64,000 bases of DNA from Comamonas fluminis (lineage in GTDB: Bacteria; Pseudomonadota; Gammaproteobacteria; Burkholderiales; Burkholderiaceae_C): NCBI RefSeq assembly GCF_019186805.1, contig NZ_CP066783.1, positions 2,121,501 through 2,185,500 on the forward strand. Reading direction: 5' to 3'. The notes under the pieces are model-generated. The model ran no database searches. It saw nothing but the letters and a program-made list of their open reading frames with translations, and was not told the DNA's origin. Position numbers and translations under genes: made by a program. Positions 54,021-62,305 of this stretch are shown in pieces. How positions within the stretch are numbered: the first letter of the stretch is position 1; each line of letters starts with the position of its first letter.

Positions 54021-55364
54021 ATGAATTCAATGTTTGAAAGTTCCAGGCCAGTGCCCACGCCACATGTGTGGGAAGTTGGCGCGCTGTGCCACGCCATTGG
54101 TGATGCCTTGCAGGCGCGCTTCAACCCGGTTGCGGTGCGCGGGGAGTTAAGTGGCTTCTCGCGCGCAGCCAGCGGGCATTGTTACTTCAACCTCAAGGAC
54201 GCCAGCGGCCAGATTCGCTGCGCCATGTTTCGCCGTGCTGCAGAGCATGTGGGCTTTGCGCCACGCGATGGCGAACTGGTCGAAGTGCGCGGCCGTCTCG
54301 GGGTCTATGAGCAGCGCGGCGACCTGCAGCTGGTGGTGGAGACCATGCAGCGCGCAGGCCAGGGGGCGCTGTTTGAGCAGTTTCTGCGCCTGAAAGCCCA
54401 GCTGGAGTCCGAAGGCCTGTTTGACGCCGGGCGCAAGCGCAGCCTGCCGCCGCTGCCCCGGGGCATTGGCGTGGTCACGTCGCTGGGGGCGGCCGCTTTG
54501 CATGATGTGGTCACGGCCTTGCGCCGCCGCGTGCCGCATATTCCGGTGGTGATTGTTCCTGCGCTGGTTCAGGGCGCGCAAGCACCTCAGTCGCTGGTGC
54601 AGGCGCTATTAAAAATGTATCGCATGGCGCTTGATGGGCAAGCGCTTGAGGCGGATTCGGTGCCTAATTCCAGCCGCCCCATCATTGACACCATCTTGCT
54701 GGTGCGCGGTGGTGGCTCGCTGGAAGACCTCTGGTCTTTCAACGATGAACAGCTGGCGCGCACCATTGTGCAAAGCCCGGTGCCGCTGATTAGCGGGGTG
54801 GGGCACGAGACAGATTTCACCATTGCCGATTTCTGCGCCGACCTGCGTGCGCCCACGCCCACAGCCGCAGCCGAACTGGTGGCCCAGCCGCGTGAGGTCT
54901 GGCTGGGGGCGCTGGCGCTGATGCAGGACCGGCTGGAGAATGCCGCCCAGCGCCTGCTGGATCGGCAGGCCCAGCGTCTTGATCTGGCAGGGCAGCGCTT
55001 GGGCAGGCCCAGCCAGCAACTGGCGCGAGAGCAGTTGCAGCTATCGCGTCAGGCACAGCGGCTGCGCCATGGAATGCTCATTAAATTGCAGCAGATGTCG
55101 CAGAACCAGAAAGCGCTGCAGGCGAATTTGCCACAGGTTTTGCAGCGCAGTCTTGAGCAGCAAAAGCAGCAACTGGACCGCATGGACCTGCGCCTGCAAT
55201 TGCTGGACCCGCGACTGGTGCTGCAGCGCGGCTATGCCCTGCTGACCGACGACGCTGGCAAGCCCGTGACCAAGACGGGGCAGGCCAGTGCAGGCAGCGC
55301 GCTGAAGGCGCAGCTGTCTGACGGCACTCTGGACCTGGTCGTTACCCAGCCACGTCTGCTGTAG
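54021..55364 (+). CDS. xseA: Exodeoxyribonuclease VII large subunit
   Basis: 447 residues from ATG 54021; ATG 54030 is also possible. The N-terminal OB fold (about 15-110) is followed by the catalytic domain with IGVVTSLGAAALHDVVTALR, VRGGGSLEDLWSFNDEQLAR and GVGHETDFTIADFCADLRAP. It degrades single-stranded DNA with the small subunit XseB, which is not nearby. Compared with E. coli there are about 17 extra residues (about 195-211) before the VRGGGS motif, encoded by a copy of the dispersed repeat, in frame. Confidence 0.95.
   Translation: MNSMFESSRPVPTPHVWEVGALCHAIGDALQARFNPVAVRGELSGFSRAASGHCYFNLKDASGQIRCAMFRRAAEHVGFAPRDGELVEVRGRLGVYEQRGDLQLVVETMQRAGQGALFEQFLRLKAQLESEGLFDAGRKRSLPPLPRGIGVVTSLGAAALHDVVTALRRRVPHIPVVIVPALVQGAQAPQSLVQALLKMYRMALDGQALEADSVPNSSRPIIDTILLVRGGGSLEDLWSFNDEQLARTIVQSPVPLISGVGHETDFTIADFCADLRAPTPTAAAELVAQPREVWLGALALMQDRLENAAQRLLDRQAQRLDLAGQRLGRPSQQLAREQLQLSRQAQRLRHGMLIKLQQMSQNQKALQANLPQVLQRSLEQQKQQLDRMDLRLQLLDPRLVLQRGYALLTDDAGKPVTKTGQASAGSALKAQLSDGTLDLVVTQPRLL
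54605..54651. repeat. Dispersed repeat inserted in xseA
   Basis: Contains GGCGCTTGATGGGCAAGCGCTTGAGG, an inverted pair (GCGCTTG...CAAGCGC) like the hairpin at 8701. It is translated as part of the extra segment ALLKMYRMALDGQALEA. Confidence 0.7.
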
Positions 55365-55712
55365 GTCGGCAGCCCTGCATACCCTGCAGCGGGCGCTGGC
55401 TTCTGCATCAGATCACTTTTGCGCAAGAGATGTGCAAGAGGCTTTTGTCAGCCTTCATTCAAGGCCACATGGCCTGTAGGCGGTGAGCATGTGCTTTGAC
55501 CCTGTCATGCAATAGTCTTGTTGAACGGCGACCATGGCCTCATTTGTTTCTACAATGGCCCGGTTAGTGCAATACTTGACGGCTGTAGTACAGCAATGAG
55601 CTCGCCGCACGGCGGGCCCACAAGCAGGCACAACGGCTTTATCGCCAGCGGCTGCGCAGCCCCGCAAGGGGTGCGTGGCAGCACCACAATTTCAACCACG
55701 AGGAAAACCATC
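55365..55712. other. 348-bp region upstream of sodB
   Basis: No gene is supported; the frame open upstream of sodB is not protein-like. A short palindrome GCTGTAGTACAGC lies at about 55582-55594. The GC-rich part near 55600-55690 can fold and may be a leader. The sodB ribosome site GAGGAAAACC is at its end. No clear promoter was identified. Confidence 0.5.
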
Positions 55713-56297
55713 ATGGAACGCACTCTGCCCCCACTGCCATACGCCATCGACGCCCTGGCTCCTGCCTACAGCCAGGAAACTCTGGAGTACCACCACGGCA
55801 AGCACCACAATGCTTATGTGGTCAAGCTCAACGAGCTGCAAGTGGGTACCGAGTTTGAAAACATGGACCTGGAAGAAGTCATCAAGAAGTCTTCCGGCGG
55901 CATCTACAACCAGGCTGCCCAGATCTGGAACCACACCTTCTTCTGGAACTGCATGACCCCTAACGGCGGTGCAGAACCCACAGGCGCCCTGGCTGACGCC
56001 ATCAACAAGAAGTGGGGCTCCTACGCCGACTTTAAGAAGGCTTTCGTGGCTTCCGCCGTCGGCAACTTCGGCTCTGGCTGGACATGGCTGGTGAAGAAGG
56101 CTGACGGCTCCGTGGACATCGTGAACATGGGCGCGGCTGGCACCCCTCTGACCACTGGTGACAAGGCTCTGCTGACCGTGGACGTCTGGGAACATGCCTA
56201 CTACATCGACTACCGCAATGCACGTCCCAAGTTTGTCGAAACCTTCTTCGACAAGCTGGTGAACTGGAAGTTTGCCGAGTCGAATTTCGCGGCTTAA
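55713..56297 (+). CDS. sodB: Iron superoxide dismutase
   Basis: 194 residues from ATG 55713, preceded by GAGGAAAACC. The four metal ligands can be placed: His in YHHGKHHNAYV, His in AAQIWNHTFFW, and Asp and His in VDVWEHAYYIDYRN. The Gln in IYNQAAQIWNHT and the short form point to the Fe type. It removes superoxide in the cytoplasm. Confidence 0.96.
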   Translation: MERTLPPLPYAIDALAPAYSQETLEYHHGKHHNAYVVKLNELQVGTEFENMDLEEVIKKSSGGIYNQAAQIWNHTFFWNCMTPNGGAEPTGALADAINKKWGSYADFKKAFVASAVGNFGSGWTWLVKKADGSVDIVNMGAAGTPLTTGDKALLTVDVWEHAYYIDYRNARPKFVETFFDKLVNWKFAESNFAA

Positions 56298-56329
56298 TTT
56301 GAATCGCTGAAAAGCGCTTTCAATCAAGG

Positions 56330-56363
56330 ATGGCTGCTGCCGAATGGGTAGCAGCCATTTTTG
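56330..56363. terminator. Terminator after sodB
   Basis: ATGGCTGCT and AGCAGCCAT with a 10-11 nt loop, then TTTTTG. It lies 33 bp after the sodB stop on the plus strand. Confidence 0.88.
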
Positions 56364-56443
56364 TTTGCGGTGCAGTAGCCGCCTCTGCTGCCGTCGCGCA
56401 GCCATTTGCGCCCAGGCCTTTGGGGATTCTGAACCCCTGGCCC

Positions 56444-56761
56444 TTAACTTTGATCGGGGTTCTGTTTCTGGTCGGGGCTTTCATCAGCCTCACCATCCGC
56501 CAGAAACGGGTTGAACGTCACGCGGTCTTCCGGCAGCGGCTTTTGAATGCCATGCACCTGGGTGTCAGAGCTTTCGACCTGCCAGTCAACGCGGCGATCA
56601 TTGCCGAGTTCGCGTGCGGCGGCAAAAAGCTTGTCGGTATTCAGGCGGTGGCTGCCATCGGCCTCTTGCCTCAGCAGCTCTTCGGTAACGGGAACGGAGA
56701 CATAGGCGTCCAGCACCACAGTGCGTTGCAAATGGACGAGAACAGAATAGGTTTCACTCAT
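56444..56761 (-). CDS. Small acidic protein of unknown function
   Basis: 105 residues from ATG 56761 (MSETYSVLVHLQRTVVLDAY). The N-terminal 60 residues look folded and the tail is rich in Asp, Glu and Gln (DGEADESPDQKQ). No signal or membrane segment, no recognised family. It converges with sodB and is divergent from the dioxygenase gene. Confidence 0.65.
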   Translation of the reverse strand: MSETYSVLVHLQRTVVLDAYVSVPVTEELLRQEADGSHRLNTDKLFAAARELGNDRRVDWQVESSDTQVHGIQKPLPEDRVTFNPFLADGEADESPDQKQNPDQS

Positions 56762-56964
56762 GAGTCGGGAAGGCTGAAGCCGGTGCATGCCAAGGGTGAT
56801 GCAGTATCGCAGCACTTGCTGCATGGGCTGTAAATGAGGTTGCAGCAACGAGGCACATGGTCAGGCTGGCATGGATGAGACAGAAAGCGCCGCCCCCTCT
56901 GTTTGGACGGTGCGCGGCACATCGCAACCGGCTTAGGCTGCTGAATTATGGAGAGCAGCCTGTC

Positions 56965-57825
56965 ATGAACGATCCACAGACCAACGCGGTTTCCGGCCAG
57001 GGCCCAGAGGCCGCTGACGGCCATGCCCAGGTCACCATGCCTGTGTACTTTGTCACCCACGGTGGCGGCCCCTGGCCGTGGGTGCCGCAGTGGCTGCCCT
57101 GGCATGCGCAGCTGGCCCAGTCGCTGCGCGCCATGCCTGCCCAGATCGGGCAGAGGCCCCGCGCAGTGCTCTTGATTTCCGCGCACTGGGAAGAGGCCGA
57201 GTTCACGGTGCAAACGGCCGCCCGGCCCGCCATGCTGTATGACTACAGCGGCTTTCCTGCGGATACCTATGCCGTGCAATACCCGGCAGCCGGAGACCCG
57301 GAACTGGCCTCGCAAGTCACAGCCCTGCTGCAAGGTGCAGGCATGGTTTGCGCGCAGGATGGGCAGCGTGGCTTCGACCACGGCGCGTTTGTGCCCCTGC
57401 ACCTGATTTACCCGCAGGCTGATGTGCCGGTGGTGCAGCTCAGTCTGCGCGCCAGCCTGAATGCCGGTGAGCACCTGGCGCTGGGGCGCATTCTTGCGCC
57501 GCTGCGCAAGCAGGGCGTGCTGATTTTGGGCAGTGGCGCCAGTTACCACAATATGCGCACCTTTGGCCCGGCGGGCCATGCGCCTTCAAAGCTGTTTGAC
57601 GACTGGCTGGCCCGCACCTTGATGGAGTTGCCAGCTGCGCAGCGTAGCCAGCAGCTGGCGGAATGGACCCGTGCGCCTGCCGCCCGCATTGCGCACCCGC
57701 GTGAAGAGCATTTGCTGCCGCTGATGGTGGCTGTGGGGGCTGCCGGAGAGGATGCGGCGCAGCGCGTGTTTCATCAGCATGGCTTTATGGATTCGGCCAC
57801 GGTTTCCAGCTATCGGCTGGGTTGA
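56965..57825 (+). CDS. DODA-type extradiol dioxygenase (YgiD/LigB-like)
   Basis: 286 residues from ATG 56965, preceded by GGAGAG. Metal-binding His residues can be placed in FVTHGGGPWPW, LISAHWEEAEFTV and ILGSGASYHNMRTF, and GFDHGAFVPLHLIYP is the family stretch. Non-heme iron or zinc enzymes of this group cleave catecholic rings such as DOPA. The physiological substrate here is unknown. Confidence 0.9.
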   Translation: MNDPQTNAVSGQGPEAADGHAQVTMPVYFVTHGGGPWPWVPQWLPWHAQLAQSLRAMPAQIGQRPRAVLLISAHWEEAEFTVQTAARPAMLYDYSGFPADTYAVQYPAAGDPELASQVTALLQGAGMVCAQDGQRGFDHGAFVPLHLIYPQADVPVVQLSLRASLNAGEHLALGRILAPLRKQGVLILGSGASYHNMRTFGPAGHAPSKLFDDWLARTLMELPAAQRSQQLAEWTRAPAARIAHPREEHLLPLMVAVGAAGEDAAQRVFHQHGFMDSATVSSYRLG

Positions 57826-57859
57826 GGGGCGAGCAGCACGCGCTGGTGCGCAAAAAAAT

Positions 57860-57876
57860 ACCCGCGCAAGGCGGGT
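57860..57876 (-). terminator. Second hairpin terminator, minus strand
   Basis: ACCCGC, loop, GCGGGT; on the minus strand a run of seven T follows. With the hairpin at 57887 it forms a tandem terminator after the zinc-ribbon membrane protein gene. Confidence 0.8.
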
Positions 57877-57886
57877 CGTGTGTAAA

Positions 57887-57923
57887 AAAGGGGCTGAGGC
57901 ATTCAACATGCGTCAACCCCTTT
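57887..57923 (-). terminator. Hairpin terminator, minus strand
   Basis: AAAGGGG...CCCCTTT with inner pairs TGA/TCA and GCAT/ATGC, followed on the minus strand by six T. It ends the gene whose stop is at 57951. Confidence 0.85.
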
Positions 57924-57950
57924 ATTGTTCAGCGCATGGCGCTATGCTTT

Positions 57951-59861
57951 TTACTTAAGCCGGTGTCCGCATTCGCCGCAGAACATATCGTCTGCAGTGA
58001 CCTGAGCGTGGCAGGACGGGCAGCTGGGTGAGGCTGCCGCCAGCTTGGCTTTAGCTTCGGCTTCCGCTTGTGCCCTGACTCGGGCTGCTTCACGTTCAGC
58101 GGCCTCGCGTTCAGCCTGCTGCCGGGCTTGTGCCTCTGCTTGCTCACGCAGGCGGGCTTGTTCCGCCGCCTGTGCTGCAGCCTGCGCTTCGGCGCGTTCG
58201 CGGGCAGCTTGCTCGGCCGCTTGTGCTCGTTCACGGGCGGCGCGCTCAGCGGCTTCAGCCTGCTCGCGCAGGCGTGCCTGTTCGGCGGCCTGCGCAGCAG
58301 CTTGTTGTGCCGCTTGTGCTTCGGCATTGCGGCGGGCTTCTTCGGCGGCAGCCTGGGCCTGGGCTTGTTCACGGGCAGCGCGCTCAGCGGCTTCAGCTTG
58401 TTCACGCTGGCGTGCCTGTTCTGCGGCCTGTGCAGCAGCTTGTTGTGCCGCCTGTGCTTCGGCATTGCGGCGCGCTTCTTCAGCGGCAGCCTGGGCCTGT
58501 GCTTGTTCGCGGGCTGCTTGCTCTGCAGCCTGGGCACGCTCCTGGGCGGCACGTTCAGCTGTGGCTCGTTCAGTGGCGGCGCGTTCGGCAGCTTCGGCTT
58601 CGGCACGCTGGCGTGCAGCCTGGGCTTCTGCTTCAAAGCGTGCTTTTTCTGCCGCCATGGCTTGCTCGCGTGCCATGGATTCCAGGTGCGCACTGTCTGC
58701 GGCCGATGGCTGGGTGCTGCTTATGCTACCCGCTGCAAAGCCTGCGGCTGCTGTGCTTGCGCCGTATGCCGCAGGGCTGTGCTCTTGCGGAGTCTGAAAG
58801 CCCTGGGCTGGGGCTGCTGCGGGCGGTGTTTCAGCCGCGTTGTCGTTGCCATTTTTCTTGGCCGACAGGTCTTGCGCAGTCTGGCGTGCCAGGTCCTTGG
58901 CTTCTGCGGCCTTTTTGCGCATATCGCCCATAAAGTCGTTCAGCGCGCCTTCGGCGTCTTCCGGGTTGAGGTTGCCACGGGCCTGCAGGTAAATCAGGTT
59001 CATGCCCATGATGGCCACTTGCGTCAGCAGCGCACCCACCACGCAGTACAGCACGCCAAGACCTGCCACCAGGCCCCAGCTATTGCCACCGGCATACAGC
59101 ATGCTTGCGGGGTTGAAGCCGCCGCCACCCATACCCATAGCCATGCCCATCAAGGCATTGGAGTCAGCCATGATGGATATGCCCATGCTTGTGAGCGAAG
59201 CGGTGGCGGGCACCAGGCCTGCAAACAGCAGCACGCAGATCAGCGTCAGGATGACGTAGAGCACCACTTCCATCAGCACCACTTCAATGAGGCGCTTGCG
59301 GGCAATGGTAATCACATTGCCCAGGGCTGCCTTGACGGGCAGGCCGCTCCACAGTGCCGGTGCCATCAGCGGGCCAATGACCCAGATAAAGGCCACCAGA
59401 ACAGCGGCAAACACCAGCACCAGAACCGGGTGGGCAATGAAGGCAATGACACCACCAATGAATGGAATCTTGCCCAGGAAGTAAAAGATCGCCGCCACGA
59501 TCATGTAGGCGATGAAAACCACGGTCATGACCAGGCCGATGAGCAAAAACCGGGGCAGGCACAGCAGACCGGCGGATGCGGCTGCAGCGAAAGAGCGCAC
59601 GGGCTGCTCTTTGGCCTTATCCATGAGCATGATGCCCACGCCCGAAAAGCCGGCCATCATCACCACAAACGCCAGCACCATCATGATGAGGGCAAAAATG
59701 GCCGACACCTTGATAGCCAGCAATTGACCCAGCCAAACGGTTATGCCAGTGAGCAGCAGAGTCAGAAAACCCAGCAGCAGCGGGCGCCACTGCGTCAGAC
59801 CTTCGGCAGCACGGGCCAGCGTGCCAAAGCGAATATCTCCCAACGATTGAACTTCTTTCAT
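57951..59861 (-). CDS. BPSS1780-like membrane protein with long coiled coil and C-terminal zinc ribbon
   Basis: 636 residues. Residues 1-300 hold about seven membrane segments and resemble the BPSS1780 family of Burkholderiales (start MKEVQSLGDIRFGTLARAAE). Residues about 395-608 are an Ala/Gln/Glu/Arg-rich coiled coil with a 46-residue unit repeated twice almost identically (about 450-495 and 496-541). The end is a zinc ribbon (C614, C617, C628, C631). It is the third gene of a minus-strand set with a lipoprotein and another zinc-ribbon protein and has its own tandem terminators. Function unknown; a scaffold reaching from the membrane is suggested. Confidence 0.8.
   Translation of the reverse strand: MKEVQSLGDIRFGTLARAAEGLTQWRPLLLGFLTLLLTGITVWLGQLLAIKVSAIFALIMMVLAFVVMMAGFSGVGIMLMDKAKEQPVRSFAAAASAGLLCLPRFLLIGLVMTVVFIAYMIVAAIFYFLGKIPFIGGVIAFIAHPVLVLVFAAVLVAFIWVIGPLMAPALWSGLPVKAALGNVITIARKRLIEVVLMEVVLYVILTLICVLLFAGLVPATASLTSMGISIMADSNALMGMAMGMGGGGFNPASMLYAGGNSWGLVAGLGVLYCVVGALLTQVAIMGMNLIYLQARGNLNPEDAEGALNDFMGDMRKKAAEAKDLARQTAQDLSAKKNGNDNAAETPPAAAPAQGFQTPQEHSPAAYGASTAAAGFAAGSISSTQPSAADSAHLESMAREQAMAAEKARFEAEAQAARQRAEAEAAERAATERATAERAAQERAQAAEQAAREQAQAQAAAEEARRNAEAQAAQQAAAQAAEQARQREQAEAAERAAREQAQAQAAAEEARRNAEAQAAQQAAAQAAEQARLREQAEAAERAARERAQAAEQAARERAEAQAAAQAAEQARLREQAEAQARQQAEREAAEREAARVRAQAEAEAKAKLAAASPSCPSCHAQVTADDMFCGECGHRLK
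58239..58514. repeat. Direct repeat in the coiled-coil coding region
   Basis: Two near-identical 138-bp units code for the 46-residue units. A third, shorter partial unit follows nearer the C-terminus. It is a likely site of length variation between strains. Confidence 0.75.
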
Positions 59862-59991
59862 GTCTGTCCTGAGGGTGGTTGATGGTGGTCTAGCCCCTGC
59901 GGGCTATGGATATGCAGCGCGAAGATGGCGCAGAAACTGGTGTGAAAAGCCATGGTGTGCACTGCAGCACACCAGTGGCGCATCTCTGGCA

Positions 59992-60687
59992 TTACAGCTT
60001 GCCGCGAATTTCTCCGGCTTCGATGGTGTAGCGCTCGACCCCGGCAGGCAGATTGGAGTCCAGCTTCTTGCGCACGGTGACGGGCTTGTTGTTCTTGGTC
60101 TGGGTGGTGCCGGAGGCGGTGTTGACACGTCCGGCAGTCACATCGGCTTCAGCCTGCTCGACCAGAATCGTCGATGAGCCGCGGTTGTCCGCCAGATCAT
60201 TGGCCAGTTCCTTGAGTGCATCCATGGCGCGGGTGTACTCAGGGCGGCCCTTGGCGGCCAGAGGCATATCCACGCTGAGCGAGGAAAACGCCTGCAACTG
60301 GCTGGTCATGCCGCTTTGGCCATCGGTAATGGGCACGGGGCGGGTGCGCACAGGGCCTGCCACGGCGCGCTGGCGCACAGGCAGCTTCTGCATGGCCTGT
60401 ACTGCCTGCTTTTGCAGATCAGTGGCCTGTGCTGCTTCCTGGTCCAGCACAGTTTGCAGGCGGGCAAAGCGATCATTCTGCCCGCCCGAAGATTGAATGG
60501 GTGGTGCGCTGGCGCCGCCAGTGACGATGGGGCCGCCGCAGCGCGGGTCGGGGGAGTTGGTCACGCGGGAGAGCATGCAGCTGAAAGAGTTGGATGCCTC
60601 TTCCATGGTGGCACAGCCGCTGACAAGGGCCGTAGCCAGGCCCAGTGTGGTGAGCTGAACCCAGCGCGTGAATTTGAAGTTTTTCAT
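59992..60687 (-). CDS. Lipoprotein of unknown function in the zinc-ribbon module
   Basis: 231 residues from ATG 60687 (MKNFKFTRWVQ). Lipobox LVSGC (residues 24-28) gives a lipid-anchored Cys followed by ATMEE, with no Asp at +2, so outer-membrane sorting is likely. The middle has a helical stretch with EAAQATDLQKQAVQAMQKLP. The C-terminal part with DALKELANDLADNRG could be a diverged OmpA-like domain, but this is uncertain. It starts 17 bp after the upstream zinc-ribbon gene. Confidence 0.8.
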   Translation of the reverse strand: MKNFKFTRWVQLTTLGLATALVSGCATMEEASNSFSCMLSRVTNSPDPRCGGPIVTGGASAPPIQSSGGQNDRFARLQTVLDQEAAQATDLQKQAVQAMQKLPVRQRAVAGPVRTRPVPITDGQSGMTSQLQAFSSLSVDMPLAAKGRPEYTRAMDALKELANDLADNRGSSTILVEQAEADVTAGRVNTASGTTQTKNNKPVTVRKKLDSNLPAGVERYTIEAGEIRGKL

Positions 60688-60704
60688 GGTCTCAATCATT
60701 CGGT

Positions 60705-61922
60705 TCAGTCCAGCAGATCATCCAGCGAGGGGCCGCCGCGGCGGGGCTGCGCAGGGGGGCGCTGTGCGGGCTTGGGCTGCACTGGATTGGGGGCAATCTT
60801 GACGTCAGGCGTGGTGTTGGCGGTTCCGGGCTGCGTCACCTGCACGCTTGCAGGTGGTGGCTCGGGCAGGACGGGTGCCTGAACTGGTGGCGGAGGAGGG
60901 GGCGCCAGGGGCGCTGGTTGTGCGGCAGGTGCAGCCGGGTCGGCACTGCCTGCGGGCGGGTTGATGGTGACTACGGACGGGTCGTTAGCCCGGCTGCCAC
61001 CCTGAGGGCCAACCAGTGCTTCAGCCTTGGCCTTGTCTTCAGGGGAGATGGCATTTTTGTCAACGGCTGGGGCCGAGGGGCTGGGCGCACCGCCCATGCC
61101 GGGGAATGCGCCCATATTCTTGGCCAGCAGTACACCGCCGCCAATGGCCGCAATGATCAGAACCAGAACCACCCATTTGATCCAGGACTGACTGCGCTGC
61201 GCTGGCTCCTGTGGCAGGGCGGGCGCATTGGCGTAGGCCGGGGCAGGCTTGTCGGTGAATGCGGGTGGTGGCGCGTACTGCGTGGCAGGGCTGCTGAAGT
61301 GCTCTGCCGGGCTTGCTGAGCTAGCCATGGGTTCGATGCGAGGCGGCTGTACCGGTGCCGATACGGGGGCGGCTATGACGGGGGGGGCTGCTGGAGCAGG
61401 CGCCTGTATTGGGGCTGGCGCAGGCTGTGGAACAGGTGTTGCTGAGTTCCAGCTGGCGGGTGCACCGGGCACTTCAGGTGGTGCTGCGGGACTGGCTTGC
61501 GCAGGCATGGGGGCGATGGACGGCGCTGCTGCCGTAGCCAGAGTGGCTGCAGTACTTGCAGTTAGCCCTGTGTGGATGACGTTGCTTTGCTCCACAGCGG
61601 GAGCGTGGGTGGGAGCTGGCGAACCGGAACTGGCTGGCAGCTCTGAAATAGCGGGCGCTGAGGCTTCGGAAGCAAATGATCCCCCGCATTTCGGGCAGAA
61701 CCTGGCCTGGGGTTTGCAGGCTGCCTGGCAGTGAGGGCAGGTTTTGGCGGCAGAGGGCGCCTCAGCAGTAGTAAAAGCCGTGCTGGCTGGTACGGATGGG
61801 GCAGTGGCTGCCGCAGAGGGAAGCGTTTCTGAGGCAGGGCTTGCAGGTGTTTGCCGTGATCCACAGCGATTACAGAATTTGGCGTTTGCAGCCAGCGCGT
61901 TACCGCAGTGAGAACAGTTCAT
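60705..61922 (-). CDS. Membrane-anchored protein with two N-terminal zinc ribbons, Pro-rich
   Basis: 405 residues from ATG 61922 (MNCSHCGNALAANAKFCNRC). Two zinc ribbons (CSHC...CNRC; CPHC...CPKC) lie in the first 90 residues, then a long Ala/Pro-rich linker. One membrane segment follows (WIKWVVLVLIIAAIGGGVLL, about 247-267), then a Pro-rich, probably periplasmic tail ending RRGGPSLDDLLD. It is the first gene of a three-gene set. The ribbons would be cytoplasmic. Function unknown; no match beyond zinc-ribbon domains. Confidence 0.8.
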   Translation of the reverse strand: MNCSHCGNALAANAKFCNRCGSRQTPASPASETLPSAAATAPSVPASTAFTTAEAPSAAKTCPHCQAACKPQARFCPKCGGSFASEASAPAISELPASSGSPAPTHAPAVEQSNVIHTGLTASTAATLATAAAPSIAPMPAQASPAAPPEVPGAPASWNSATPVPQPAPAPIQAPAPAAPPVIAAPVSAPVQPPRIEPMASSASPAEHFSSPATQYAPPPAFTDKPAPAYANAPALPQEPAQRSQSWIKWVVLVLIIAAIGGGVLLAKNMGAFPGMGGAPSPSAPAVDKNAISPEDKAKAEALVGPQGGSRANDPSVVTINPPAGSADPAAPAAQPAPLAPPPPPPVQAPVLPEPPPASVQVTQPGTANTTPDVKIAPNPVQPKPAQRPPAQPRRGGPSLDDLLD

Positions 61923-62305
61923 TGTCTGCAATAAGTAAATAGTGTTGCGGGCGATGAGCGGATATCAATGAGAGAGCCGTCACATTCTTGGCAGCATCTT
62001 ACTGGGGCAATGCAGGGTGGTGAATATTGGCGCCCGCCAGATTGTCAGCAAATGGTGGTCATCTGGCTGTGCTAGTGCTTAGGTGCGCAGGCAATTCGGC
62101 TTTTTAATGGGCGGCGATTGCTGGTTTTAATAGATTTAAGTATTTGTTTTAAAAACAGATATTTTCTTATGCTGATCTTTGCAAGCCCAGTTACAGAGGG
62201 TATGAGAAAAATTGTGTTTCGTTTAAAGCTAATGCCACAGATTGAAGGTATTTTGCGGAATCAATCTATATTTGCCTGCATTTGTTTCATCTCGAAACCA
62301 TCTTT
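61923..62305. other. 383-bp AT-rich gap upstream of the zinc-ribbon module
   Basis: No gene is supported. The left part should hold the promoter of the zinc-ribbon operon: on the minus strand TTGATA (61963-61968) and CACTAT (61939-61944) with an 18-bp spacer are a possible pair. The right part is unusually AT-rich for this window. Confidence 0.45.

Noticed and set aside
55518..55712. 65-residue extension of SodB
   Set aside because: Not present in the family; the strong ribosome site is directly before ATG 55713.
58045..59882. Long open frames on the plus strand opposite the coiled-coil gene
   Set aside because: They are shadows of the Ala/Gln/Arg-rich repeats, with biased composition and no start signals.
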